Translations under genes and position numbers: made by a program
NCBI GenBank assembly: GCA_036501345.1
Contig: DASYAN010000295.1
Span: 1 to 5,965 of the forward strand
Direction: 5' to 3'
Length of the DNA: 5,965 nt
DNA from: DASYAN01 sp036501345
GTDB lineage: Bacteria; Chloroflexota; Ktedonobacteria; Ktedonobacterales; Ktedonobacteraceae
Shown: piece after piece, positions 1 through 5,667 of the stretch
Position numbering within the stretch: position 1 is the first letter of the stretch
How the letters are laid out: every line of letters starts with the position of its first letter
Notes under the pieces: model-generated
What the model was told of the DNA's origin: nothing
What the model saw: only the letters and a program-made list of their open reading frames with translations
The model's database searches: none

Positions 1-343
1 AACTTGATATGCCATTTTCAGGCCTCATCACACAATAGGCAGTAGAGGCAACCTGACCATCTAATTCTAGAGGTACAACAGCAATATTTTTCAGGTATGG
101 ACGAACCAAGGAGAATATTATATCTCCAGTCTTAATAGCCATTTTTGCTCTACTCGGAGCTTCTGCATTCAAAATACATTTGGGAGAGACTATTTTTTGC
201 TTTTTATTATCAACCGCTTCGATGTCTACATATAAAAATTCACCATCACTACCAGTACGTGGATTATAGGTTCCTCCTGGGAACAAAGCTTCTTCCAATT
301 TTACCCTAACCCACCCCTCTGGTAATTCTCGCTCTTCGCTCAT
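1..343 (-). CDS. hsdS: Type I restriction-modification specificity subunit HsdS, N-terminal part (cut by the window edge)
   Basis: HsdS is the DNA-recognition subunit of a type I restriction-modification complex. It binds the two half-sites of the target through two target-recognition domains and scaffolds HsdM and HsdR. Only 114 codons are present, against about 400-450 residues for the family, because the window ends. The visible part opens with LPEGWVRVKLEE (residues 7-18), the typical start of an HsdS target-recognition domain. It continues with the strand pattern IKTGDIIFSLVRPYLKN (70-86) and then QVASTAYCVMRP (97-108), which matches the family pattern of 'GDil.s.vRP' followed by 'g.vsta..vlrp'. 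The ATG at 343 overlaps the hsdR stop as ATGA, and GAGAGG sits 8 nt upstream at 352-357, so the start is well supported. Base composition is clearly more AT-rich than hsdR, as is usual for exchanged recognition domains. The target sequence cannot be read from this. Confidence 0.9.
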   Translation of the reverse strand, partial: MSEERELPEGWVRVKLEEALFPGGTYNPRTGSDGEFLYVDIEAVDNKKQKIVSPKCILNAEAPSRAKMAIKTGDIIFSLVRPYLKNIAVVPLELDGQVASTAYCVMRPENGISS

Positions 344-3144
344 GCTGCTAACCTCTCGTTCAAGTCTTGTAGGATTGCGGGCAATTCGGCTCCAAATAGT
401 TGACGGGCTTTGCCCAGGCCGCCACGTTGGATGAATGGGCTCTGCTCAAAGTCGTCTGTCTCGATGGTGACCGATGAGGCGATGGTGTCGCGGACCATGG
501 TCAGCCATTGCAGTTGTTCGGAGGTGAAGGGTTTGCCTCGTAGGCGCTCTTGCTCCTCCAGCCAGGCGCTGAAACGGTGAGCTACCACTTCACTGTATGG
601 TTCGAGCATGGCTTCCTCGTTATTGTCGCGCTCTATAGTATAACGGACGAGTGAGACGATGTCAGTAAGCATGCGTTTAGTACTCTTGCCACTCTTGACA
701 CGGGGACGGTCGAGCATTTCGTAGGCCTGCCAGAGTTTGTCGGTCGTTAGCGCGAGTGGGGGACTGGCAATGGCTTCGTTGAGTTGCTTGATGTCTTCGT
801 AGCGCAGGCGGGCGTTGCGAGGACGATCGTAGAATATTTGCAGGGCCGCAATTTCGTCGCGGTGCTGCTCGATAAATTGGCGGAAACCGCTGATGGTCTG
901 ACGCGCTTTGTCTTCAGCTTGCATGTCCCAGTCAGCATTCAGCAGGCGATCCTGGCTAACAATATCGATGATCTGCTCGTCACGCTGCTGAGTCTTGACA
1001 AGTGCCTCACGCAGGTCTGGATTGTCGAATGGTGCTGCCGCTTCCATGATCAGACGTTTGGCGGTGGCAAGTACTTCAGGATCATCCACTTTGAGATAGG
1101 TCTTGCCACTCTCCTGCTGCGCTACCTCCAGTTGTAGCTCGGGATTGAGGGCCGTCACCAGATGGCTTGCCAGTTGATGAATACTCTGGCCGCTGATGGC
1201 TCGGATCGTGGCTTCTTCCGCAGGATTGGCACGTTTGGCTAGTCGTCCGAGGCGCCCAACCAGCGTTGGTAAGAGATCTGGATCACGTCTCCATTTGCCC
1301 ACAGCGACAGCATCCAGCACTTTTTTGAGTGGCTCAGCGGCTTTGCGTTCAAGCGGCGGATCATCGGTCTTGACCTGCTCACAAACTCCAACGGCATCAA
1401 CAATCACAAAATGCGTCTTGCCACCTTGCGCAGGTGTTACAGCTTGAAATTCATTATCATCGATCGTGCGGCTGCCACGCCCCTTCATCTGCTCAAAAAG
1501 TCCTCGACTCTTAACCGTACGCATGAAGAGCAAAACCTCCAACGGCTTGATATCCGTCCCGGTCGAGATCATATCGACGGTGACGGCAATACGGGGGTTA
1601 TAACTGTTGCGGAAGGAGGCAATTAGATCTTCAGGCTTGACACCAGTTGTCTTATAGGTAATCTTTTGCGCAAATTCATTGCCACGCGCAAACTCCTCAC
1701 GGATGATCTGTACAATCTCATCGGCGTGGTTATCATCTTTGGCAAAGATCAGCGTCTTGGGCACATCGTTGCGACCAGGAAACAGGACTGTAGGCAGGGC
1801 ATCGCGATAGGCTCGAACGACCGTGCGGATCTGATCGGGCGTCGTGACCAGACGATCCAATTGCGTTGCGCTATAGGTCAGGTCCTCATCGATCTGTTCC
1901 CAGCGCATAGCTCGTGTACGGCGCTCGCGTTTGCCAATAAAGGAAAGTGGCTCGATCGTGCTGCCGCGCTCGGTAATCGCCGTATTAATACGAAACACCT
2001 GATAGTCCACATTCACGCCGTCCGCGACCGCCCGATCATGGCCGTACTCCATCACCAGATTACTCTTGAAAAAGCCAAAGGTCTGCTTGCTGGGAGTCGC
2101 TGTCAAACCAACAATGGATGCATCGAAGTACTCCAAAACGCTACGCCACTTGTTATAAATACTACGATGGCACTCGTCGGTAAAAATAATGTCGAATGTC
2201 TCGATGGGGATCAGAGGATTGTACTCCACCTCCTTAGGTGGCTCCTTATCGGCGTCCGTATCAAAAAGGGATTGCTCTTCCTCTAGAGGATCGAGATCGG
2301 GTTCGCCACGCAGGATAGCATACAGGCGCTGAATGGTCGTGATACACACACGCGCAACTGGATCGATATAATTGCTCTGCAAATGCTGCACGTTATAGAG
2401 TTCAGTAAACTTTCTACCATCATCCGGCGTGACATACTGCTGAAACTCTTTGAGTGTCTGACGTGCCAGATTGGAGCGGTCCACCAGAAAGACCACACGC
2501 TTAGCCCCACCAAATTTGATCAGGCGATAGATACTACTGACCGCCGTAAAGGTTTTGCCACTGCCCGTCGCCATCTGGATTAATGCACGTGGTCGATCTT
2601 CTGCAAAGGACCGCTCCAGATTGGTAATCGCCTCCAGCTGACAGGCACGCAATCCCTGTGAGGGTAACTGAGGCAGACGGCGCAAACGGGCACGTAAGAT
2701 ATTATTCTGCTCATCGGGAACATTTTCAGGAGCCAGAGCCAGCCATGCTGCCAGCGTCTCAGGCTGATGGAAAGCAAAAACCGGACGGCTGCGAGGCACA
2801 GGATCAAGATAACTGGTGAAGCGTGTCTCAATGCCAGTCGTTTCATAGGCAAATGGTAGCGGAAGACGGGCCGCTGGAAAATCTTCGGGCAGGCCAGTAC
2901 GATACTTATTGCTCTGCTCTTCCACACCTACGAGCGTCTGCCCCATCTTCTTAGCCTCAATGGTGCCAACGGCTTCGCGATCGACAAAGAGCAGGTAGTC
3001 TGTCGCACCCTTCAAAGTAGAAAATTCGCGCACAGCAATCCCACGGCCAACGCTCAGGTTCAGTCGAGGACGATCCTGCACGACCCAACCAGCCTGTTCA
3101 AGCAGCTCATCAATCTTCAGTCGTGCCTGTTCTTCCGGTTTCAT
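340..3144 (-). CDS. hsdR: Type I restriction endonuclease subunit R (HsdR), ATP-dependent translocase and nuclease
   Basis: HsdR is the motor and cutting subunit of a type I restriction enzyme. In the HsdR-HsdM-HsdS complex it pulls in unmethylated DNA using ATP and cleaves it at a distance. The 934-residue product is full length for the EcoAI/EcoEI (type IB-like) group. Motifs seen in order are: an N-terminal PD-(D/E)XK nuclease site with D49 and E63-A-K65; Walker A ATGSGKT at 192-198; the DEAD-box variant DECH at 323-326; motif III TAT at 348-350; and motif VI QMKGRGSR at 552-559. After about residue 600 comes the helical region typical of the EcoEI-type R C-terminus. No catalytic residue is missing and no frameshift is visible. 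ATG is chosen because AAGGA (3153-3157) lies 8 nt upstream. The gene overlaps hsdS by 4 bp and is preceded by 209 bp of non-coding DNA with promoter-like boxes. GC is about 53% in sampled stretches, higher than all its neighbours. Confidence 0.95.
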   Translation of the reverse strand: MKPEEQARLKIDELLEQAGWVVQDRPRLNLSVGRGIAVREFSTLKGATDYLLFVDREAVGTIEAKKMGQTLVGVEEQSNKYRTGLPEDFPAARLPLPFAYETTGIETRFTSYLDPVPRSRPVFAFHQPETLAAWLALAPENVPDEQNNILRARLRRLPQLPSQGLRACQLEAITNLERSFAEDRPRALIQMATGSGKTFTAVSSIYRLIKFGGAKRVVFLVDRSNLARQTLKEFQQYVTPDDGRKFTELYNVQHLQSNYIDPVARVCITTIQRLYAILRGEPDLDPLEEEQSLFDTDADKEPPKEVEYNPLIPIETFDIIFTDECHRSIYNKWRSVLEYFDASIVGLTATPSKQTFGFFKSNLVMEYGHDRAVADGVNVDYQVFRINTAITERGSTIEPLSFIGKRERRTRAMRWEQIDEDLTYSATQLDRLVTTPDQIRTVVRAYRDALPTVLFPGRNDVPKTLIFAKDDNHADEIVQIIREEFARGNEFAQKITYKTTGVKPEDLIASFRNSYNPRIAVTVDMISTGTDIKPLEVLLFMRTVKSRGLFEQMKGRGSRTIDDNEFQAVTPAQGGKTHFVIVDAVGVCEQVKTDDPPLERKAAEPLKKVLDAVAVGKWRRDPDLLPTLVGRLGRLAKRANPAEEATIRAISGQSIHQLASHLVTALNPELQLEVAQQESGKTYLKVDDPEVLATAKRLIMEAAAPFDNPDLREALVKTQQRDEQIIDIVSQDRLLNADWDMQAEDKARQTISGFRQFIEQHRDEIAALQIFYDRPRNARLRYEDIKQLNEAIASPPLALTTDKLWQAYEMLDRPRVKSGKSTKRMLTDIVSLVRYTIERDNNEEAMLEPYSEVVAHRFSAWLEEQERLRGKPFTSEQLQWLTMVRDTIASSVTIETDDFEQSPFIQRGGLGKARQLFGAELPAILQDLNERLAA
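352..357 (-). promoter_or_regulatory. Ribosome binding site of hsdS inside the hsdR 3' end
   Basis: GAGAGG on the minus strand lies 8 nt before the hsdS ATG and within the last codons of hsdR. With the ATGA overlap it indicates translational coupling of HsdR and HsdS, though HsdS can also be initiated directly. Confidence 0.65.
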
Positions 3145-3152
3145 CGTCTCAA

Positions 3153-3157
3153 TCCTT
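3153..3157 (-). promoter_or_regulatory. Ribosome binding site of hsdR
   Basis: AAGGA on the minus strand, 8 nt before the ATG at 3142-3144. It supports this start, and no better in-frame start lies close by. Confidence 0.65.
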
Positions 3158-3170
3158 GCATTGCTCGATG

Positions 3171-3176
3171 ATTATA
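3171..3176 (-). promoter_or_regulatory. Candidate -10 box of an hsdR promoter (TATAAT)
   Basis: A perfect TATAAT on the minus strand lies 26 bp before the hsdR start codon. Initiation about 7 nt downstream would leave a leader of roughly 20 nt that still contains the AAGGA ribosome site. No -35 box of good quality lies at 16-18 bp; the nearest, CGGACA at 3197-3202, is 20 bp away. It may therefore be weak, activator-dependent or unused. Confidence 0.35.
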
Positions 3177-3208
3177 GATTACAAAAGAAATGCCCCTGTC
3201 CGCAGAGT

Positions 3209-3237
3209 AGTATAGACTATTTCTCATTCTTACACAA
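3209..3237 (-). promoter_or_regulatory. Candidate sigma70-type promoter upstream of hsdR
   Basis: On the minus strand TTGTGT (3232-3237) and TATACT (3209-3214) are separated by exactly 17 bp. The -10 matches consensus at 5 of 6 positions and the -35 at 3 of 6. The start point would be near 3202, giving a leader of about 58 nt. This is a better-spaced pair than the TATAAT nearer the gene. Either promoter would let hsdR-hsdS be expressed apart from the upstream genes. Confidence 0.4.
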
Positions 3238-3294
3238 CAGGTAATAAGTGGTGGGGTGAGAGGAACAATGGTACAGGAGTCTCAACAAGCACAA

Positions 3295-3308
3295 TCACCT
3301 AAAGGTGA
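3295..3308. repeat. 14-bp palindrome TCACCT-AA-AGGTGA between the 280-residue gene and hsdR
   Basis: Six-base perfect arms flank a 2-bp centre. It is in the 209-bp gap, about 58 bp upstream of the -35 box of the better-spaced hsdR promoter candidate. Its shape suits a dimeric regulator's operator rather than a terminator, since no T-run follows on either strand. No controller gene is visible in the window, so the role is unproven. Confidence 0.4.
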
Positions 3309-3353
3309 CACAGTAAATCGGGCCCATCACAGACAATAAGCTACGCTTTTATT

Positions 3354-4196
3354 TCAGAATGGGCTCTGCATTAAATCGGAGAGATTATCTAAGCCATAAG
3401 CTGTAATTTCCTCAGGGAAATACAGGACTTCCATATGGGGTGCATCCGGAACCGACAAATCTTCCAATCTTTGCCAAATTATAGAGCTATGGTCAAAACT
3501 AACAACGCCAACATGTGTAGCATAATTCAATTTTTTGGCTTCTTTCGATAAATAAAAAATATCTATGAGTTCGATAGGTTTAATTGAATGAATATTGATT
3601 TTACAACTATAACCCTCTATTTGGTACTTCTTCTCAAGAAGAACAATGACATCAACCTGCTTGCTTCTATATCTACCAGATTGGTTGTCAAGACATTGGT
3701 TGCTCCAGCACTCATCATCTTGGCAACGGGAATTACAGCGGTTCGTGGGAGTCTTGACCCCATCTATGAGGTGAGAAAAAGCGTCCTTGTCCTGCAAAGA
3801 AAGAGGCTCAATCTTCTTACGAACCGCTGTAACCAGCTTATATGTGAGCAGCTCAACGATAGCTCCCCTTCGATAGTTAATGATGCCTTTTTCAGCATTA
3901 TATAAAGATTCTAGGGCCAAGAACAATTCATTGGAAGAAGGAGAAGAAAGAACACGTTGACCATTTATATCTATGCTCTTAAAGCCATACTCCCTTAATA
4001 CTCGCAACTTTTTAGCAACTTTTTTTGCTGGCATTTCCCCATCACACTTTTGCAAAAAATCTGCAATGTCTTCAAAGAAGTCTTTATCTATCACCCTTAC
4101 TTGCAGAAGAATATCAACAATTTTTTGTACATGCTCATTTTTAAGAGCAGCTTGAATTTCCGGGCCTCCTGGCGCATCAATAAGTCTCATCCTCAC
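3354..4196 (-). CDS. Uncharacterised protein with PD-(D/E)XK nuclease-like signature and a four-cysteine cluster
   Basis: I do not recognise the family by name. The 280-residue protein has a helical N-terminal third. It then has a helix with E115 (GAIVELLTYKLV, 112-123) and a cluster C154-x3-C158-x4-C163-x4-C168 that could bind zinc. Next is a strand with D182 (VDVIVLL), a turn, and a strand ending S197-C198-K199 (EGYSCKIN). The order of helix glutamate, aspartate and lysine is that of the PD-(D/E)XK nuclease fold, but the usual acid two residues before the lysine is serine; E194 might substitute. The tail (255-280) is hydrophobic and ends in F. No membrane segment is seen. GTG at 4194-4196 is favoured because AGGAG (4203-4207) lies 6 nt upstream; ATG at 4188-4190, two codons in, is an alternative. 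It follows the SecB-like gene by 17 bp, so the two probably act together. A restriction-like nuclease or toxin is inferred, not shown. Confidence 0.75.
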   Translation of the reverse strand: MRMRLIDAPGGPEIQAALKNEHVQKIVDILLQVRVIDKDFFEDIADFLQKCDGEMPAKKVAKKLRVLREYGFKSIDINGQRVLSSPSSNELFLALESLYNAEKGIINYRRGAIVELLTYKLVTAVRKKIEPLSLQDKDAFSHLIDGVKTPTNRCNSRCQDDECWSNQCLDNQSGRYRSKQVDVIVLLEKKYQIEGYSCKINIHSIKPIELIDIFYLSKEAKKLNYATHVGVVSFDHSSIIWQRLEDLSVPDAPHMEVLYFPEEITAYGLDNLSDLMQSPF

Positions 4197-4202
4197 CTCA
4201 AG

Positions 4203-4207
4203 CTCCT
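4203..4207 (-). promoter_or_regulatory. Ribosome binding site that decides a GTG start
   Basis: AGGAG on the minus strand lies 6 nt from GTG (4194-4196) and 12 nt from the in-frame ATG (4188-4190). The shorter spacing is nearer normal and favours GTG. The choice adds only two residues. Confidence 0.55.
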
Positions 4208-4213
4208 CTTAAC

Positions 4214-4699
4214 TCAATTATCCTGTGACTCTGGCGGGACAATTGGATACATAGGTATATACAAAAGAGGTACTCGTATCCGCATGCAGAGGCTGGCAAG
4301 AAGCTCACGTGCGAGAGGCAACAGAATGCTTAGCGACCCATTTTCCAAATAGGCATAAACCATTTCTGCTGTGTATGGTGGCTTATAACTAAAGAGGCCA
4401 AGTATTCCAAAAGAAATTTCATACAAACGAGGCTCTGTTGGAAAATCTACCTTGACAGCAAGCACAACCTGAGCTAGAAGATTATCTTCATCAATATGTC
4501 TGTTCTCTAGACTGAAATTTACTGCAACATTTAAATTAAGCCCCTCTGGTATAGAAGCAGGAAATCTTCTTGCAACAATCTCCGTTGGGAAAGCATCGAC
4601 AAGTTGTATTTCAAAAGGTAAGGGAAGAAGAGCCTTGGGTTGCTGATGCACATCTTCCTCCCTTGCCTTATTTTGCTCATCGAAATCACCTACTGCCAT
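4214..4699 (-). CDS. SecB-like chaperone (protein-export chaperone SecB family)
   Basis: SecB-family proteins are cytosolic tetrameric chaperones that hold unfolded clients, either for SecA-driven export or, in toxin-antitoxin-chaperone systems, to protect an antitoxin. The 161-residue length fits SecB (about 155). Recognised by eye against E. coli SecB: an opening strand FEIQLVDAF (29-37), like FQIQRIYTK; central strands with an EISFGILGLFSY segment (94-105), corresponding to CEVQQGGIFSI; and a C-terminal LLPLARELLASL (126-137) followed by R..VPLLYIPMYP (142-152), matching LFPYARECITSM and the proline-rich end. Residues 1-25 are charged and probably disordered. The acidic, zinc-binding style tail used by export SecB to bind SecA is not visible. 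ATG at 4697-4699 has AGGAAGAG upstream (AGGA at 4710-4713, 10 nt). The gene sits 17 bp before the 280-residue protein, its likely client or partner. General export duty cannot be excluded. Confidence 0.8.
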   Translation of the reverse strand: MAVGDFDEQNKAREEDVHQQPKALLPLPFEIQLVDAFPTEIVARRFPASIPEGLNLNVAVNFSLENRHIDEDNLLAQVVLAVKVDFPTEPRLYEISFGILGLFSYKPPYTAEMVYAYLENGSLSILLPLARELLASLCMRIRVPLLYIPMYPIVPPESQDN

Positions 4700-4889
4700 C
4701 TTTTTCTCTTCCTAGAAGCTTCTTTTCTATGTTGAAAGCCAATTGACGTTTACCAGGGAGTCAAGGAAAGCGGGAATCCCTGCTTATCTAAACCAAGATC
4801 TGAGCACGAATCTCATTTCAGATGGAAGGGTTCACGGACACCCTGGTTTACACTGATTTGCCTTAAAAGCTGTGTAAACAGATTTCCGC
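4700..4889. other. 190-bp intergenic region with overlapping inverted repeats
   Basis: No ORF or convincing sigma70 promoter is seen here. The segment 4841-4853 can pair in three ways: GTTTACAC (4846-4853) with GTGTAAAC (4872-4879), 8 bp with an 18-nt loop; TGGTTTA (4844-4850) with TAAACCA (4789-4795); and CCCTGGT (4841-4847) with ACCAGGG (4752-4758). Inside the second stem lie two further arms, ATCTGA/TCAGAT (4798-4803/4818-4823) and GGGT/ACCC (4828-4831/4840-4843), which would give a three-way junction. The stems share bases, so they exclude one another. No T-run follows any stem, so an intrinsic terminator is not supported. A leader switch, an RNA-processing site or the remains of a mobile element are all possible. 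Confidence 0.5.
4872..4879 (-). repeat. Left arm (transcript order) of an 8-bp hairpin just after the 240-residue gene
   Basis: GTTTACAC on the minus strand, 11-18 nt past the TAG stop of the upstream gene, is perfectly complementary to GTGTAAAC (minus strand) at 4846-4853. It could protect the 3' end of the upstream transcript. With no uridine tract it is not called a terminator. Confidence 0.4.
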
Positions 4890-5612
4890 CTAGCCAGCCT
4901 TAGTAGGCTTCGCAGACCAGATAGGGATAATATTTGACTGTGTATGACTATTTTTAATCATGCTCGTAAAAGAAACGGGCTCTTCGAAATTGCTTACTTT
5001 ATTTTCTTCCGGATTTTGATTTATCTCGAATTTTATGGTTGAAGCACTAGACCAGATATCTGTCTCGGCAGAAAATGATTGAGTGAAAACAACTTCAATT
5101 ACGGGGTGCTGCTCCTTATCCAATTCCCTAGTTAGGAGGTGTTTCTTATCCAATTCCCTATAATACATAGAGGGGAGCCTGTATAACGAGTTTTGCGCCA
5201 TTGCCGCAGAAGTAGTTTCATGAAGTGTTTGCAAACTTCCTGTGATATGAGTTAACGCATATAAATCATCAAGAGACTGAACAGAGGTGTTTTTGCTTAG
5301 CTCACTGAGTATACGGAAAATTTCAGGTGATACCTGTTCGAATGTCTTTTTGCAATTCTCAGGCCGAATATCATCTTGTTCGGCATTATTTTGAAACGTC
5401 GTCATTAAAGACAGTATATGAACCTTCATAGTGCTGACTAGATATTCGGCAATCATATTCAAAGCTGCATTTTTGTAAGGCTCCGAAAGACCAATAATGA
5501 ACGTGGAGATATCAGCCAACAGCTCAGGAGAAATCTCTTCAAGATTTTCGCACGCATTTTTGAAATGCTCTATGACACGCTGGTCTCGTGTTGTGATATT
5601 GTTGGTTTCCAT
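4890..5612 (-). CDS. Uncharacterised mostly helical protein, 240 residues
   Basis: I do not recognise this protein. Residues 1-150 look alpha-helical and soluble. They contain two similar segments about 67 residues apart, LEEISPELL (24-32) and FEQVSPEIF (91-99), which suggests an internal duplication of a helical unit. Residues 152-171 hold a 10-residue tandem repeat with RELDKK then RELDKE. The last 70 residues are more strand-like and polar and end in a basic KPTKAG. There is no signal peptide or membrane segment, and no catalytic motif I can name. ATG at 5610-5612 is chosen because AGGAG (5619-5623) lies 6 nt upstream. An in-frame GTG at 5643-5645 would add 11 residues but has no ribosome site. 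Stop is TAG at 4890-4892. It lies upstream of the SecB-like gene on the same strand but 190 bp away, so membership of the same operon is possible, not shown. Confidence 0.7.
   Translation of the reverse strand: METNNITTRDQRVIEHFKNACENLEEISPELLADISTFIIGLSEPYKNAALNMIAEYLVSTMKVHILSLMTTFQNNAEQDDIRPENCKKTFEQVSPEIFRILSELSKNTSVQSLDDLYALTHITGSLQTLHETTSAAMAQNSLYRLPSMYYRELDKKHLLTRELDKEQHPVIEVVFTQSFSAETDIWSSASTIKFEINQNPEENKVSNFEEPVSFTSMIKNSHTQSNIIPIWSAKPTKAG
5115..5160. repeat. 16-bp direct repeat at 30-bp period inside the 240-residue gene
   Basis: CTTATCCAATTCCCTA occurs at 5115-5130 and again at 5145-5160. The 30-bp period keeps the reading frame and encodes a ten-residue repeat, RELDKKHLLT then RELDKEQHPV. 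The DNA identity of the shared part suggests a fairly recent slippage or unequal-exchange duplication, with the rest diverged. Confidence 0.8.
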
Positions 5613-5618
5613 ATGGTT

Positions 5619-5623
5619 CTCCT
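5619..5623 (-). promoter_or_regulatory. Ribosome binding site that fixes the start of the 240-residue gene
   Basis: AGGAG on the minus strand lies 6 nt before ATG (5610-5612) and downstream of the rival GTG (5643-5645), so it decides for the shorter protein. Confidence 0.7.
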
Positions 5624-5661
5624 TTTTGCTGCTTAAAGCATCCACGCTTTATCTCGAAATA

Positions 5662-5667
5662 AGTATA
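5662..5667 (-). promoter_or_regulatory. Weak candidate -10 box (TATACT) for the 240-residue gene
   Basis: TATACT lies about 50 bp before the ATG and would give a leader of roughly 40 nt. The hexamer 17 bp upstream (GTGCTG) is a poor -35 box. The leader would contain a small hairpin, AAAGC/GCTTT (arms 5646-5650 and 5635-5639, 6-nt loop), ahead of the ribosome site. Confidence 0.25.

Noticed and set aside
784..1626. Several plus-strand frames of 71-117 codons opposite the hsdR 3' half
   Set aside because: All are antisense to the conserved HsdR C-terminal region and have no recognisable product.
1666..2286. A 206-codon open frame on the plus strand
   Set aside because: It lies wholly antisense to hsdR across the helicase motifs, and its product shows no family resemblance. 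It is a by-product of hsdR codon use.
2283..2927. Two minus-strand frames (76 and 115 codons) in another phase of hsdR
   Set aside because: They overlap the Walker A and neighbouring coding region of the clearly real HsdR frame on the same strand.
3338..3356. Imperfect AATAA/TTATT hairpin just after the 280-residue gene as a terminator
   Set aside because: The stem is AT-rich with a 2-nt bulge and a 3-nt loop, and no clear U-tract follows on the minus strand.
3588..4352. Plus-strand frames opposite the 280-residue and SecB-like genes
   Set aside because: The minus-strand frames are longer, well spaced, have ribosome sites and show SecB or nuclease-like features. The plus-strand products are unrecognisable.
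4754..4782. CAGGGA/TCCCTG hairpin as an intrinsic terminator
   Set aside because: The loop is 17 nt and no T-run follows on either strand.
5613..5645. An upstream GTG start that would lengthen the 240-residue protein to 251
   Set aside because: No ribosome site precedes the GTG, while AGGAG sits 6 nt before the internal ATG.
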